Part shown: positions 31,691 through 39,580 of the stretch, in pieces
How positions within the stretch are numbered: the first letter of the stretch is position 1
How the letters are laid out: every line of letters begins with the position of its first letter
Origin: Desulfobacterales bacterium
Lineage (GTDB): Bacteria; Desulfobacterota; Desulfobacteria; Desulfobacterales; JARGFK01
Assembly (NCBI GenBank): GCA_029211065.1
Contig: JARGFK010000019.1
Coordinates: forward strand, 1-53,127
Direction: 5' to 3'
Length of the DNA stretch: 53,127 nt
The notes under the pieces: generated by a model
What the model was told of the DNA's origin: nothing
Seen by the model: only the letters and a program-made list of their open reading frames with translations
The model's database searches: none
Translations under genes and position numbers: made by a program

Positions 31691-32413
31691 TTATCGATTA
31701 CCAATGGGTTCCAATCCGCTTTTCGTAATGGCGTGGGCCGCCTCCGGGGACGTGAAGAATTTGATCACTGCGTGGGCCAGGTCCGGATCCGCGGAACTGG
31801 CGGCAACACCAGCCGAAAACACCGAGACCTTTTGAACCTCCGTCGGGAGCGGAGTGATATGCGCTATCCCAGGGACAGGGAGCAGTTCGCTGATCTGCTG
31901 AAAGCCGATCTCTGCCTCCCCACGCGAAACCACGGCGCCGACCCGCACACCTCCGCCGATGCGCCGGCTTTTGCCTGTCACCTGGTCTGCAATGCCCAAG
32001 CGCTGATACAACTCGGTAGTGAGGTATTGACCGCTGACACTGGCTGAGTATGCGATGGATTTCGCCTGCAGAAGCGTGCGTTTGAGCGCCTCGACCGTGC
32101 CGATGTCCGGAATGGGTGCGCCGGCCCGGACAGCCATTCCAATCACCGACCGCACGACAGGGGTATAAGTTTGGGCCAAAACCAAACCGTCCCGGATAAA
32201 TCCCCGCAGAACCGCATCGGCCACAATGACAACGTCCACGGCCTCTCCACGTTTCAACCGATTTGGGATGGAGTTCTCACCTGTTCCGATGGAAGTTGCG
32301 GCTGTAACGATTTTTTTCTTGGTAAAAAGCGCTATCTGTGGAATGAGTTCAAGATATGCTGCTGTAAAGGTGCCCGAGGTCATGACCTTGAAGTCATGGG
32401 TGATGGTATTCAT
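31691..32413 (-). CDS. ModA-like substrate-binding protein without signal peptide
   Basis: This 240-aa protein has the fold pattern of type II periplasmic binding proteins of the molybdate/SBP_bac_11 group: LKRGEAVDVVIVADAVLRGFIRDG, SIAYSASVSGQYLTTELYQRLGI and VFSAGVAASSADPDLAHAVIKFFTSPEAA. The N terminus (MNTITHDFKVMTSGTF) has no export signal, and no ABC permease or ATPase gene is nearby. It may be a cytosolic relative with another role, or the exported start may have been lost. AGGAT precedes the ATG. Confidence 0.8.
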   Translation of the reverse strand: MNTITHDFKVMTSGTFTAAYLELIPQIALFTKKKIVTAATSIGTGENSIPNRLKRGEAVDVVIVADAVLRGFIRDGLVLAQTYTPVVRSVIGMAVRAGAPIPDIGTVEALKRTLLQAKSIAYSASVSGQYLTTELYQRLGIADQVTGKSRRIGGGVRVGAVVSRGEAEIGFQQISELLPVPGIAHITPLPTEVQKVSVFSAGVAASSADPDLAHAVIKFFTSPEAAHAITKSGLEPIGNR

Positions 32414-32804
32414 GATGATCCTAATCCTTTCACTTAAAGTCTTTATCCGTGAATTGCGATTGTCAGTCGCATGTCTTTTATTATCCCCGATTTCTGCGGG
32501 TAATCAACATGAAACAAAAATACAAAAAAATCTTGCTAAGTAACTATAATTATTATATGTGCTAAGATATTCTGAATCAGCAGATCCAAGGGTCACGTCC
32601 AAACGCTGGCGTCAGTTAACCCAAAGGATTTTTCGGTCATACCAACAAATCCTTTGCTTATAGCCTGTTGGTAAAATATTTTCTATACCATTAAGCTTAT
32701 TTTTTGCGAATCATCTTTTTCAAAAAATAAAACATGATGCCCTTTCTTCACGAAACTAAAAAAAAATATTGCACGCCGGTCACCTTGTGTAACGGAAAAA
32801 TAAA
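32414..32804. other. AT-rich intergenic region with one hairpin
   Basis: In this 391-bp stretch, the clearest structure is a 10-bp inverted repeat CAAAGGATTT / AAATCCTTTG at 32622-32656 with a 15-nt loop. A TATAAT occurs at 32545-32550 without a matching -35 box. I see no other gene. Confidence 0.4.
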
Positions 32805-32939
32805 ATGGCAGATACCGATGATAGAAAATTAAAGGCTGAAATTGACGAAATCATTAAAAAGGTCAATACGATCATCAAAAATATCGATGAACTTAGTCCT
32901 GCCAAAAAGGAAGATGTGGAACAAACCAAAGATGAATAA
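32805..32939 (+). CDS. 44-aa charged small protein (hypothetical)
   Basis: A short open frame with ATG at 32805 and TAA at 32937-32939. The product is rich in Lys, Asp, Glu and Ile with heptad-like spacing (KAEIDEIIKKVNTIIKNIDEL), so it should form an amphipathic helix or coiled coil. An AACGGA lies about 9 nt before the ATG. Unknown function. The low-complexity AT-rich setting makes chance possible. Confidence 0.45.
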   Translation: MADTDDRKLKAEIDEIIKKVNTIIKNIDELSPAKKEDVEQTKDE

Positions 32940-32973
32940 ATTCAGTCATCTTAATTTTCAGCAATAATCCCTC

Positions 32974-33002
32974 TTGACCAATGGGTATTTATATTATATA
33001 TT
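32974..33002 (+). promoter_or_regulatory. promoter candidate for the IHF-alpha gene
   Basis: TTGACC at 32974-32979 and TATATT at 32997-33002 have a 17-bp spacer. The 5' leader would be about 200 nt. No other gene is seen between here and 33209. Confidence 0.5.
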
Positions 33003-33209
33003 AAAAAATCAGTTAGTTGCAAATAACATTTATTTTTTTACAAATTTTCAAACAAAAATAGTCCTTGAAACGCCGGTAGTCAAACTGGACCGGGCACTAC
33101 TGGAAACACTTTGACCTTAGTGAAAACAAATCATCGACAACAATTCAACGTAAATGGGCAAGGTCGACTCGTTACCACTGCAAGTGGAAATGTCCTTTGA
33201 GGAGGCGTT

Positions 33210-33494
33210 ATGGCATTAACTAAAAATGATATTGTTAAAAAGGTACACGAACTGGGATTTACGAAGAAAAAATCTGTCGAGCTAATCGAAACCCTGCTTG
33301 AAATTATCAAAGGGAAATTGCAAAAGGGCGATGATGTGTTAATCTCAGGATTTGGAAAATTCTGCGTGAAAGATAAAAACAAACGCCGGGGACGAAATCC
33401 TGCTACCGGATCAGACCTGATTCTGCGCGAACGAAAAGTTGTTACATTTAAGTGCTCCGGAAAACTAAGGAACAAAATCAATAGAGCATTTTAG
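33210..33494 (+). CDS. ihfA: integration host factor alpha-like DNA-bending protein
   Basis: This 94-aa IHF/HU-fold protein starts MALTKNDIVKKVHELGFTKK and carries the arm signature ISGFGKFCVKDKNKRRGRNPATG, with the intercalating Pro. The MALTK start and DKNKRRGRNP arm resemble IHF alpha more than HU. IHF bends DNA at sigma-54 promoters and recombination sites. GAGGAGG precedes the ATG. A hairpin (AGATC...CGCAG / CTGCG...GATCT, 33493-33527) overlaps the stop codon. Confidence 0.9.
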   Translation: MALTKNDIVKKVHELGFTKKKSVELIETLLEIIKGKLQKGDDVLISGFGKFCVKDKNKRRGRNPATGSDLILRERKVVTFKCSGKLRNKINRAF

Positions 33495-33576
33495 ATCTTT
33501 TCGCAGTATCCGTTCTGCGTCTGATCTTATATACAACATTCTCCAATGCGGACTCCGGATGGATTCAATTCATACC

Positions 33577-33613
33577 GAAATGAAAGGCGCTGGGCAAAAT
33601 TGCCTTTCATTTC
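33577..33613. repeat. perfect 12-bp inverted repeat
   Basis: GAAATGAAAGGC (33577-33588) and GCCTTTCATTTC (33602-33613) enclose a 13-nt loop. There is no T tract on either side. It may be a factor-dependent terminator or an mRNA-end structure for ihfA. Confidence 0.5.
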
Positions 33614-33630
33614 CGATGAAGCATTCTCAT

Positions 33631-33939
33631 TCAATGCATTTTCAAATCGCTGTAAACACTTTTCGACAATATTATCGACAACCGATCTTGTTGGCTACGA
33701 CGGATTGACAGCTTCCTGCCATTAGACCTGACCCATGACCCTGAATCAATTTCCAGACGCCGAAATGAAGGATCAGGGCTTCCGTCATCTTCAGACTTAA
33801 GCCGACCTCCCTGGGTCGTTCCCATCGTACCACCCATCGACACAAGGTTCCGTGTGATCATCACTGGGTTGACCCTGAACGCCTTTGGTCCATCAACCCG
33901 TTCAGCCTCAATTTTTCCTTGACATGAAATGGGTTTCAC
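33631..33939 (-). CDS. possible small protein, unrecognised
   Basis: A GTG-initiated frame of 102 aa with AAAGG upstream. The product is basic and rich in Arg and Ser, with no motif I recognise. It sits in a long non-coding region between palindromes, so it may be spurious or a remnant. Confidence 0.25.
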   Translation of the reverse strand: MKPISCQGKIEAERVDGPKAFRVNPVMITRNLVSMGGTMGTTQGGRLKSEDDGSPDPSFRRLEIDSGSWVRSNGRKLSIRRSQQDRLSIILSKSVYSDLKMH

Positions 33940-33947
33940 TGCACCTT

Positions 33948-34052
33948 TATAGCGGTTGTCAAAAAAACGTTCCGTTATCCCAACGTTTTTTTCTACAACC
34001 GCTTATACCGCAATTCATTGTTTCGGAACTTTATTATGTAAAGCGGTATAAG
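33948..34052. repeat. nested long inverted repeats
   Basis: The first palindrome spans 33948-34007: outer arms TATAGCGGTTGT / ACAACCGCTTATA and inner arms AAAAAAACGTT / AACGTTTTTTT. Its right arm also forms CTTATACCGC (34003-34012), which pairs with GCGGTATAAG at 34043-34052. The outer and inner hairpins could be alternatives. It may be a bidirectional terminator or a miniature mobile element. Confidence 0.6.
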
Positions 34053-34076
34053 TTAGGTATTTAAAGATTACGCCAC

Positions 34077-34184
34077 AGTCCCGCTGCGGTGGGTAGGGGA
34101 AAGCCATAGATGACGCGGCCTAAACCCCGTTGTTGCAAGTGCAGGCAAACCGTTATCAGGTTTCTGAGTAAATGCGCCGGGACT
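34077..34184 (+). ncRNA. putative structured leader RNA before the glycosyltransferase gene
   Basis: A closing stem AGTCCCG (34077-34083) / CGGGACT (34178-34184) encloses two hairpins. One has arms GGGG-AAA-GCC and GGC-CTAAA-CCCC (34096-34128) with an A-rich internal loop. The other is AAACC / GGTTT (34147-34163). The closing stem ends about 20 nt before the AGGAGG of the next gene. The layout is that of a cis-regulatory RNA, but it does not match any riboswitch consensus I know. Confidence 0.35.
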
Positions 34185-34215
34185 CCCACGCAATTCCTTA
34201 ACAAAGGAGGAGCGC

Positions 34216-35703
34216 ATGTCGATCTTTACATTAGCTGACGGCCTTTACCAGGGTGTATGCCCATTAGCTGAAGGTGAATTGGGTGAACTTCTGTCCCGAT
34301 CTAAAACCGAAATCGTGGTCGGGCATCCAACCTTTCAGAATGCCGACAATATCGGCAAGGAACTTGCCGGTGGGTTAAAGGCTGTCGCCGAAATTTATCC
34401 GGGCAGGAAGGTCGCCTTTATCGTGTCGGATGGAACCTGCCGGATGGATTCGCCCGATAATTCGACCCTTGCGGCCGCACTGGAAGCCTCAGCGGAAACT
34501 TTCCGGCAGTTAGGCCCTTCCCTTTCAAAAAATCTACTGGTAGCGGCCGTCCCCTATGATGGATACAAAAACGACCGCACCCCGGGTAAGGGCAGCGCCC
34601 TGAAACTCATCTTTGATGAGGTCGGGGGGTGTCCGACCATGACAAAACTGATCCTGCTGGACGGCGACTTGCGAAACGATCTGAAGCCATGGTTTGCAGT
34701 GTTTGGGCAGATCCAAACACTGCATCAAACCGATAACAAAAACAAAGAATTCTTTATTACGGCCCGTTATGCCCGCCATTTTGTCGACGCATCTCTTACC
34801 CGATTTGTGGTGGGACCCCTGACAACGCTCATGGGTAAATACGTACCCGGGGGAATTTCCGGAGACATTGTCCTATCGGCCGGGGCTGTGCGGCATGAAC
34901 GCAATGCGGAATGGGATGAACACCGGCGCCGCTACGGGACCGATATTGCAACGACATTTGACAATATCGCCGATCCCGATGTTATCATCTATGAAGCCTA
35001 CCTGGGCGCTAAGTTGCATGACATCACCGACGACGCCAAACTGTCCGTTATGCCCGGTGAGGTTATCGGTGCGGCACTTGGCAGAATGATGCACTACGAA
35101 AAAAAAGACGGGCGACTGATGCGCATACTGAAGGATGACTTCCCCGTCAAGCGCCCGACAACATGGGGGGCGGACCAAACCGGTATTGCATTTATTGACC
35201 CGGGCTTTACGAATGTATTTAATGTCGATATCAAGCGAAATGTATTGATTGAAAGGTTCAACCAGTTTAAAGCGCCCATGAAAAAAGTGCTGCTGCCCGG
35301 CACCTTTGCATCCATCGAAAAATCGCATTCCCGTCTGGCCGGCATGCCGGCACGAGATACCGATTCCTTTGAATTTTTGGGAGTAACGCGCCGCCTGTGG
35401 ATCGACATACTGTATCAGAGCATTGCCTATCTGCTTTCAAAGCAAGATACGGAAACGATAAAGCTTTGCCTCAACTATTTATATACTGCGGCATTTCTTG
35501 AATTTTGCCGGGAAAAAATTTTGCAACTGGGGGCCTTAACTTTCGGGGATGTCAGAAGGATGCAACCGTCAATGGGAGTCCCCCCTGAAAAGGCGCAGGA
35601 ATTCTATCACCATGAAGTCGACCGAGTGGTGGAAAAGATGGCCATGGAATTTTATGACGGCCGTCGAAAAATCTTGGAATATTTAGATCTCCGGACTTCT
35701 TAA
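34216..35703 (+). CDS. GT-A fold glycosyltransferase
   Basis: This 495-aa cytosolic glycosyltransferase has a nucleotide-sugar binding core with GKGSAL (about 123-128) and a DXD-type metal site in LLDGDLRND (about 149-151). It resembles the mannosylglycerate/glucosyl-phosphoglycerate synthase type of GT-A enzymes, but is longer, with a helical C-terminal domain of about 130 residues. Donor and acceptor are unknown. AAAGGAGG precedes the ATG. The glycogen-synthase-like gene starts 21 bp behind it, so the two probably build one glucan or compatible solute. Confidence 0.75.
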   Translation: MSIFTLADGLYQGVCPLAEGELGELLSRSKTEIVVGHPTFQNADNIGKELAGGLKAVAEIYPGRKVAFIVSDGTCRMDSPDNSTLAAALEASAETFRQLGPSLSKNLLVAAVPYDGYKNDRTPGKGSALKLIFDEVGGCPTMTKLILLDGDLRNDLKPWFAVFGQIQTLHQTDNKNKEFFITARYARHFVDASLTRFVVGPLTTLMGKYVPGGISGDIVLSAGAVRHERNAEWDEHRRRYGTDIATTFDNIADPDVIIYEAYLGAKLHDITDDAKLSVMPGEVIGAALGRMMHYEKKDGRLMRILKDDFPVKRPTTWGADQTGIAFIDPGFTNVFNVDIKRNVLIERFNQFKAPMKKVLLPGTFASIEKSHSRLAGMPARDTDSFEFLGVTRRLWIDILYQSIAYLLSKQDTETIKLCLNYLYTAAFLEFCREKILQLGALTFGDVRRMQPSMGVPPEKAQEFYHHEVDRVVEKMAMEFYDGRRKILEYLDLRTS

Positions 35704-35724
35704 TCTGTTCGAGAGGAGCATTAA

Positions 35725-37335
35725 ATGAAGTTGCGCGTCCTGATTGTATCCAACCAGGTTAGGGGAATCGACGGAACCGGCGGCCTGGGGGATGTGGCCA
35801 CGGCCCTTGCCAAAGCGCTTGCCGCAAAGGAAGACATGGATGTGCGGGTTTTAATGCCGGGATATAAAACCGTCTCAGGCACAGGTGTCGAAAACAGATT
35901 CGATTCGGTTATTGCCACAGAGATACCGATTCCGCTTGGCGGTCAATTGCGACGTGCCCACGTCTGTCATTATTTTCTTCCGATATCAAACAACGATGAA
36001 CCCCGGGTCCCTTGTTATCTGCTTTGTATGGACGCGTTTGACAAGGCAACCGATTCTCCTGAACAGGCGATCCTGTTAGGCAGAGGCGCCATTGAATTTT
36101 TAAGGACATTTGATAAATTTCACCCTGATATTATTCACTGCAATGACTGGCACACCGGCTTAATCCCGGTATACCTGAACACCCTTTATCGCAGCGATCC
36201 CTATCTTGGGCGAATTGCGACACTTTACACGACCCATAATGCCGGTTATTTCTATCAGGGCGCCTTTCCCGACGACACCTTTACCGAACCGACCGATAGG
36301 CTCCTTTTTCAGGCAGGCTTCGATAAAAGCCTCTTTCAGCCCTTGCAGACCCGGTCGTTGGAACACCAGAACCGTTTAAACTTTACCAAGGGCGGTTTGG
36401 GATTTGCCGACCTGATTAACACCGTCAGCATCACTTATTCCCATGAAATCCGGACACCGGCGTTCGGCGGCGGGTTCGACCATCTGCTCCAGGAAAGATC
36501 CCGTCACTTATGCGGCATTGTCAATGGAATTGACACTGCTGAATGGAATCCTAAAAACGAACCGACCATCGCACCCTACAATTTTTCAAAATCCGATCCG
36601 ATTGATTCGGTTATAAAACAAAAACGGCTGATTCGAAAATTACTGAAAAGCTGGCAAAAAGAAGGCCTCAACCCATTTGCAGAAATCAAAGACGCATCCC
36701 TGATAATGGCATTCATCGGGCGGATAACGGATCAAAAAGCGGCCATTCTCATGCCGATACTGGAAAAACTATGCGGATGGGATAATATTCAAATCGCCAT
36801 CCTGGGTTCGGCCCATCCCCAAGATTCCACGGGCAGGCGGTATGCCGCCGAAATACGAGACCTTTCGGAAGCGAATAAAAACAGCCTCTTTTTCTGGGAA
36901 GGGTTTGAAACCGGCCTGTCCCATCTGATTTATGCCGCCGCAGACTTGTTTCTGATGCCAAGCGTCTATGAACCCTGCGGGCTGGCCCAAATGATCAGCA
37001 TGCGTTATGGCACCCTTCCCATTGTCCGTTTTGTCGGCGGGATCGTGGATACCGTCACCGATGAGCAGGCAGGTGCAAAGGCGAACGGATTCGGTTTTAA
37101 AGAAGCGGTTGCCGATAGCTTTGCCATGGCCGATATCCTGCCGGCAGCCGAGCTGCTCTCCGAAACGCTCAGGCGCGCCATTGGTCTATTCAGAAATGAT
37201 CCCCAGCGCTGGCAGGAACTCATCCGGAATGCAATGGCAATGGATGTTTCCTGGACCATACCTGCCGGCCAGTATCTAAAAATTTACCAGGCGGCAATCC
37301 GGTCAAGAGTCCGCTCCCATTTTTTATCGTCATAG
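35725..37335 (+). CDS. glycogen/starch synthase-like GT5 glycosyltransferase
   Basis: This 536-aa GT-B enzyme of the GlgA family adds glucose from ADP- or UDP-glucose to an alpha-glucan. The GT5 catalytic domain shows DIIHCNDWHTGLIPVYL, TTHNAGYFYQG, NGIDTAEWNP and the C-terminal EPCGLAQMISMRYGTLPIVRFVGGIVDTV. The usual KTGGL motif reads GTGGLGDV here (G17-V24), so the lysine that contacts the donor phosphates in GlgA is replaced by glycine. A different donor or partner chemistry is possible. AGAGGAGC precedes the ATG. It forms an operon with the preceding GT-A gene. Confidence 0.88.
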   Translation: MKLRVLIVSNQVRGIDGTGGLGDVATALAKALAAKEDMDVRVLMPGYKTVSGTGVENRFDSVIATEIPIPLGGQLRRAHVCHYFLPISNNDEPRVPCYLLCMDAFDKATDSPEQAILLGRGAIEFLRTFDKFHPDIIHCNDWHTGLIPVYLNTLYRSDPYLGRIATLYTTHNAGYFYQGAFPDDTFTEPTDRLLFQAGFDKSLFQPLQTRSLEHQNRLNFTKGGLGFADLINTVSITYSHEIRTPAFGGGFDHLLQERSRHLCGIVNGIDTAEWNPKNEPTIAPYNFSKSDPIDSVIKQKRLIRKLLKSWQKEGLNPFAEIKDASLIMAFIGRITDQKAAILMPILEKLCGWDNIQIAILGSAHPQDSTGRRYAAEIRDLSEANKNSLFFWEGFETGLSHLIYAAADLFLMPSVYEPCGLAQMISMRYGTLPIVRFVGGIVDTVTDEQAGAKANGFGFKEAVADSFAMADILPAAELLSETLRRAIGLFRNDPQRWQELIRNAMAMDVSWTIPAGQYLKIYQAAIRSRVRSHFLSS

Positions 37336-37485
37336 AGATCCTTCCATAGATTTATATAATCCTTAAAATAAATCTGTTTATTCCTTTTGTTTGCAGGATG
37401 CAATTGAGTATGATAAAAGAAGTTTTTTTGTTTTAGACCCAATCGAATTTTGATACATTTTTTGTTTCACCATTGGACGCCTTTC

Positions 37486-37552
37486 CGAGTGAAATGAAGA
37501 TCCCGTTAGCGGGGGAAGCTGGGGCAGCCTCATCTTTCGCTCAATTCGGGCA
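37486..37552 (+). other. possible folded leader upstream of fabH
   Basis: GAGTGAAA and TTTCGCTC (with one mismatch) enclose the two small hairpins CCCG-ttag-CGGG (37502-37513) and GCTG-ggg-CAGC (37518-37528). It lies about 40 nt before the fabH start. This could be a regulatory mRNA structure or simply a GC-rich repeat. The rest of 37336-37588 shows nothing definite. Confidence 0.3.
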
Positions 37553-37588
37553 ACAAATTAATTTTTAATACTGTCATGGGAGCGTTTC

Positions 37589-38578
37589 ATGCACGCAATT
37601 ATTACCGCCGTCGGACACTATGTGCCGGATAAAAGACTGACCAATAAGGATCTGGAACAGATGGTCGACACCAACGACGAATGGATCAGGACGCGGACCG
37701 GAATTCGCGAAAGAAGAATTCTTGAAAAAGACAAGGGGACTTCCTATATGGCGGTTGAATCCGCCAAAATGGTTCTGGCGCAGCGAAAAATATCTGCCGC
37801 AGACCTTGACCTGATAATCGTCGCCACAACAACACCCGATATGACGGTGCCGCCGACAGCCGCACTTGTCCAAAAGGAACTAGGCGCCGTTAATTGCTGG
37901 GGATTTGATTTAAACGGCGCCTGTTCGGGTTTTCTGTTTGCCCTGGCAACCGGTGCGCAATTTATCGAATCCGGCCGGCATCGAAAAGTTCTGGTGATCG
38001 GCGCCGATAAAATGAGCGCTATTATTGATTATCAGGATCGCAACACCTGCATTTTATTCGGCGACGCCGGCGGCGCCGTGCTGCTGGAGCCGACCCCGGA
38101 AAAAGATTTGGGTATAAAAGATTTTACGCTGCATCTGGATGGTTCCGGCGCTGACTTTCTTCGCATTGCCGCCGGCGGAAGTCTGGTTCCAACGACCCAT
38201 GAAACCGTAGAGAACAGAATGCACTACCTGTATCAGGACGGCAAAACAGTTTTTAAATTCGCCGTTAACGGCATGACCGATGTGGTTGCAAGAATATTGA
38301 AAAAAAACAACCTCAACGGCAGCGACATTAAACTCTTTATCCCCCATCAGGCCAATTATAGAATCATCGACGCCGTGGCCAAAAAGATCGGACTGCGACC
38401 CGACCAGGTGATGCTGAACATCGAAAAATACGGCAATACCACCGCGGCAACCATACCGCTGGCCATGTCGGAAGCATATCAGCAGCAATTGATGCGAAAG
38501 GGCGACTGGATCGTCATCGCGGCGTTCGGGGCGGGATTTACCTGGGGAAGTTTACTGCTCAAGTGGGCTATTGACTGA
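37589..38578 (+). CDS. fabH: 3-oxoacyl-ACP synthase III (KASIII)
   Basis: FabH condenses acetyl-CoA with malonyl-ACP to start fatty acid synthesis. The 329-aa product has the full catalytic triad: Cys112 in NGACSGF, His253 in PHQAN, and Asn283 in YGNTTAA. The start MHAIITAVGHYVPDKRLTNKDLE and the motif WIRTRTGIRERR are typical. GGGAG precedes the ATG. No other fab genes adjoin it, so it may serve a specialised lipid. Confidence 0.96.
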   Translation: MHAIITAVGHYVPDKRLTNKDLEQMVDTNDEWIRTRTGIRERRILEKDKGTSYMAVESAKMVLAQRKISAADLDLIIVATTTPDMTVPPTAALVQKELGAVNCWGFDLNGACSGFLFALATGAQFIESGRHRKVLVIGADKMSAIIDYQDRNTCILFGDAGGAVLLEPTPEKDLGIKDFTLHLDGSGADFLRIAAGGSLVPTTHETVENRMHYLYQDGKTVFKFAVNGMTDVVARILKKNNLNGSDIKLFIPHQANYRIIDAVAKKIGLRPDQVMLNIEKYGNTTAATIPLAMSEAYQQQLMRKGDWIVIAAFGAGFTWGSLLLKWAID

Positions 38579-38663
38579 TTATAAAGGTGTCGTCGGGGAT
38601 CGGGGGGCGGGTTTTTACTTGTTACAATTACCTCCCAGGGGCAATTTTAATCGCACGATGGTA

Positions 38664-38687
38664 TTCGTAAGCCATACCCGCTCCTAC
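38664..38687 (-). repeat. degenerate REP sequence (left of the RAYT remnant)
   Basis: This 24-nt word, ending CCGCTCCTAC, matches the reverse-oriented REPs at 39021 and 39118 with several mismatches. It marks the other side of the transposase remnant. Confidence 0.6.
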
Positions 38688-38727
38688 GTGAACAGGTGCC
38701 ATTGAATTCTCTGAAAATACTTTGGAT

Positions 38728-38940
38728 TCAGATATGATAATGATCAGGCATTATCACAAACGCCCCAAGATTGAACCGCCCATTCGTATCCATCCAAAGG
38801 AATGTGTCAATCACCATCAAAGCAATATCAGGGTCATCCGTGAGACATATACGTTTTGCCGTGCATTTGGTGAGAGAATACGCCCTGCCCGTCTCGGAGG
38901 TTCTGCCGGTTCGAAGATGTTTCTGATGAGCCGATTCCAT
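38728..38940 (-). pseudogene. broken REP-associated tyrosine transposase (RAYT), N-terminal part only
   Basis: The reading frame gives about 70 residues (from MESAHQKHL) with LRTGRTSETGRAYSLT and then FVIMPDHYHI, the HUH-type metal motif of Y1/IS200-like RAYT proteins. It stops with TGA directly after HYHI. The catalytic tyrosine half is missing, and no continuation appears in other frames. The gene is dead. It lies between REP copies, which is the usual RAYT arrangement. The 150 bp to fabH holds no gene. Confidence 0.8.
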
Positions 38941-38960
38941 TATGTTTAATTTCTGATCCC

Positions 38961-38984
38961 GTAGGAGCAACCTCCGGTTGCGAA
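38961..38984 (+). repeat. REP sequence 1
   Basis: A 24-nt REP starting GTAGGAGCAACC with an imperfect hairpin AACC-tcc-GGTT, first in a group of four with alternating orientation. Confidence 0.85.
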
Positions 38985-39020
38985 TATTACCCGGAGGCGA
39001 AAATCCCGATCACTTTATTT

Positions 39021-39044
39021 TTCGCAAGCAAAGCTTGCTCCTAC
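39021..39044 (-). repeat. REP sequence 2 (inverted)
   Basis: The same 24-nt unit in opposite orientation (ends TTGCTCCTAC) with the hairpin GCAAGC-aaa-GCTTGC. REP 1 and REP 2 form a BIME-like pair. Confidence 0.85.
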
Positions 39045-39067
39045 ACCATATCGTGATTTACCTTCCC

Positions 39068-39091
39068 GTAGGAGCAACCTCTGGTTGCGAA
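39068..39091 (+). repeat. REP sequence 3
   Basis: Identical to REP 1 except for one base (CTCTGG instead of CTCCGG). Confidence 0.85.
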
Positions 39092-39117
39092 TTCCATCCG
39101 ATAGCGAAATATTCCCA

Positions 39118-39141
39118 ATCGCGAGCGAAGCTCGCTCCTAC
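39118..39141 (-). repeat. REP sequence 4 (inverted)
   Basis: Inverted unit with a GCGAGC-gaa-GCTCGC hairpin and the common CTCCTAC end. Between here and the template repeat (39142-39580) I see only the palindromic repeat at 39276-39350. Confidence 0.85.
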
Positions 39142-39275
39142 AAAAATACACGATTCATCGCCCTGCGGCAGATTGCCCCAGGTCTTCATCGGAAAAAAGC
39201 TCCTTGTGAGAATCAAAGGGTATGGTGAAAATTCGGATGGGCATTGGATAGTAATTGCTTTTCAATCGTATTAAA

Positions 39276-39350
39276 AAATCTCCCCTATCCCCTCTTTTAC
39301 AAAGAGGGGGATTATGCCTCCCTATGTCAAAGGGAGGCCGGGAGGGATTT
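39276..39350. repeat. pyrimidine/purine palindromic repeat, second locus
   Basis: Tandem hairpins CCCCTCTTT-taca-AAGAGGGG and GCCTCCCT-atgtcaa-AGGGAGGC flanked by AAAATC and GGGATTTTT-like ends. Same family as 18205-18325 and 44005-44047. Confidence 0.7.
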
Positions 39351-39580
39351 TTATTTCTTGTCGTTATTATTAAATTGTAAGAAATTAGGTCGATACGGCA
39401 ATTATGTTGTTCAAAAAACTGCGAAAAAGATCCCGGCCATTCTGACAAGTTGCACTGCCGGAGATTTCGCTGGGCCATCCGGTCCCAACTACCAGCACCG
39501 GCAGTGCGGTTTGTTTTTGCCCTGGAATTCCAGGGACGGGATTTCGTCCGGGTCAGTGGGCAGGCCTCCGCCATTTCCCT

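Noticed and set aside
31439-32413. Genomic island integrated at tRNA-Thr
   Set aside because: No integrase gene and no repeat of the tRNA 3' end was found downstream in the window.
33631-33939. Transposase or phage remnant
   Set aside because: The weak 102-aa frame has no recognisable transposase or phage motif. Listed only as a doubtful small ORF.
34077-34184. c-di-GMP (GEMM) riboswitch
   Set aside because: Some words match the class, but they occur in the wrong order and the GNRA-receptor hairpin pair of GEMM cannot be drawn. Kept only as an unassigned structured leader.
38961-39141. CRISPR array
   Set aside because: The repeated units alternate in orientation, have uneven spacing and contain REP hairpins, with no Cas gene nearby.
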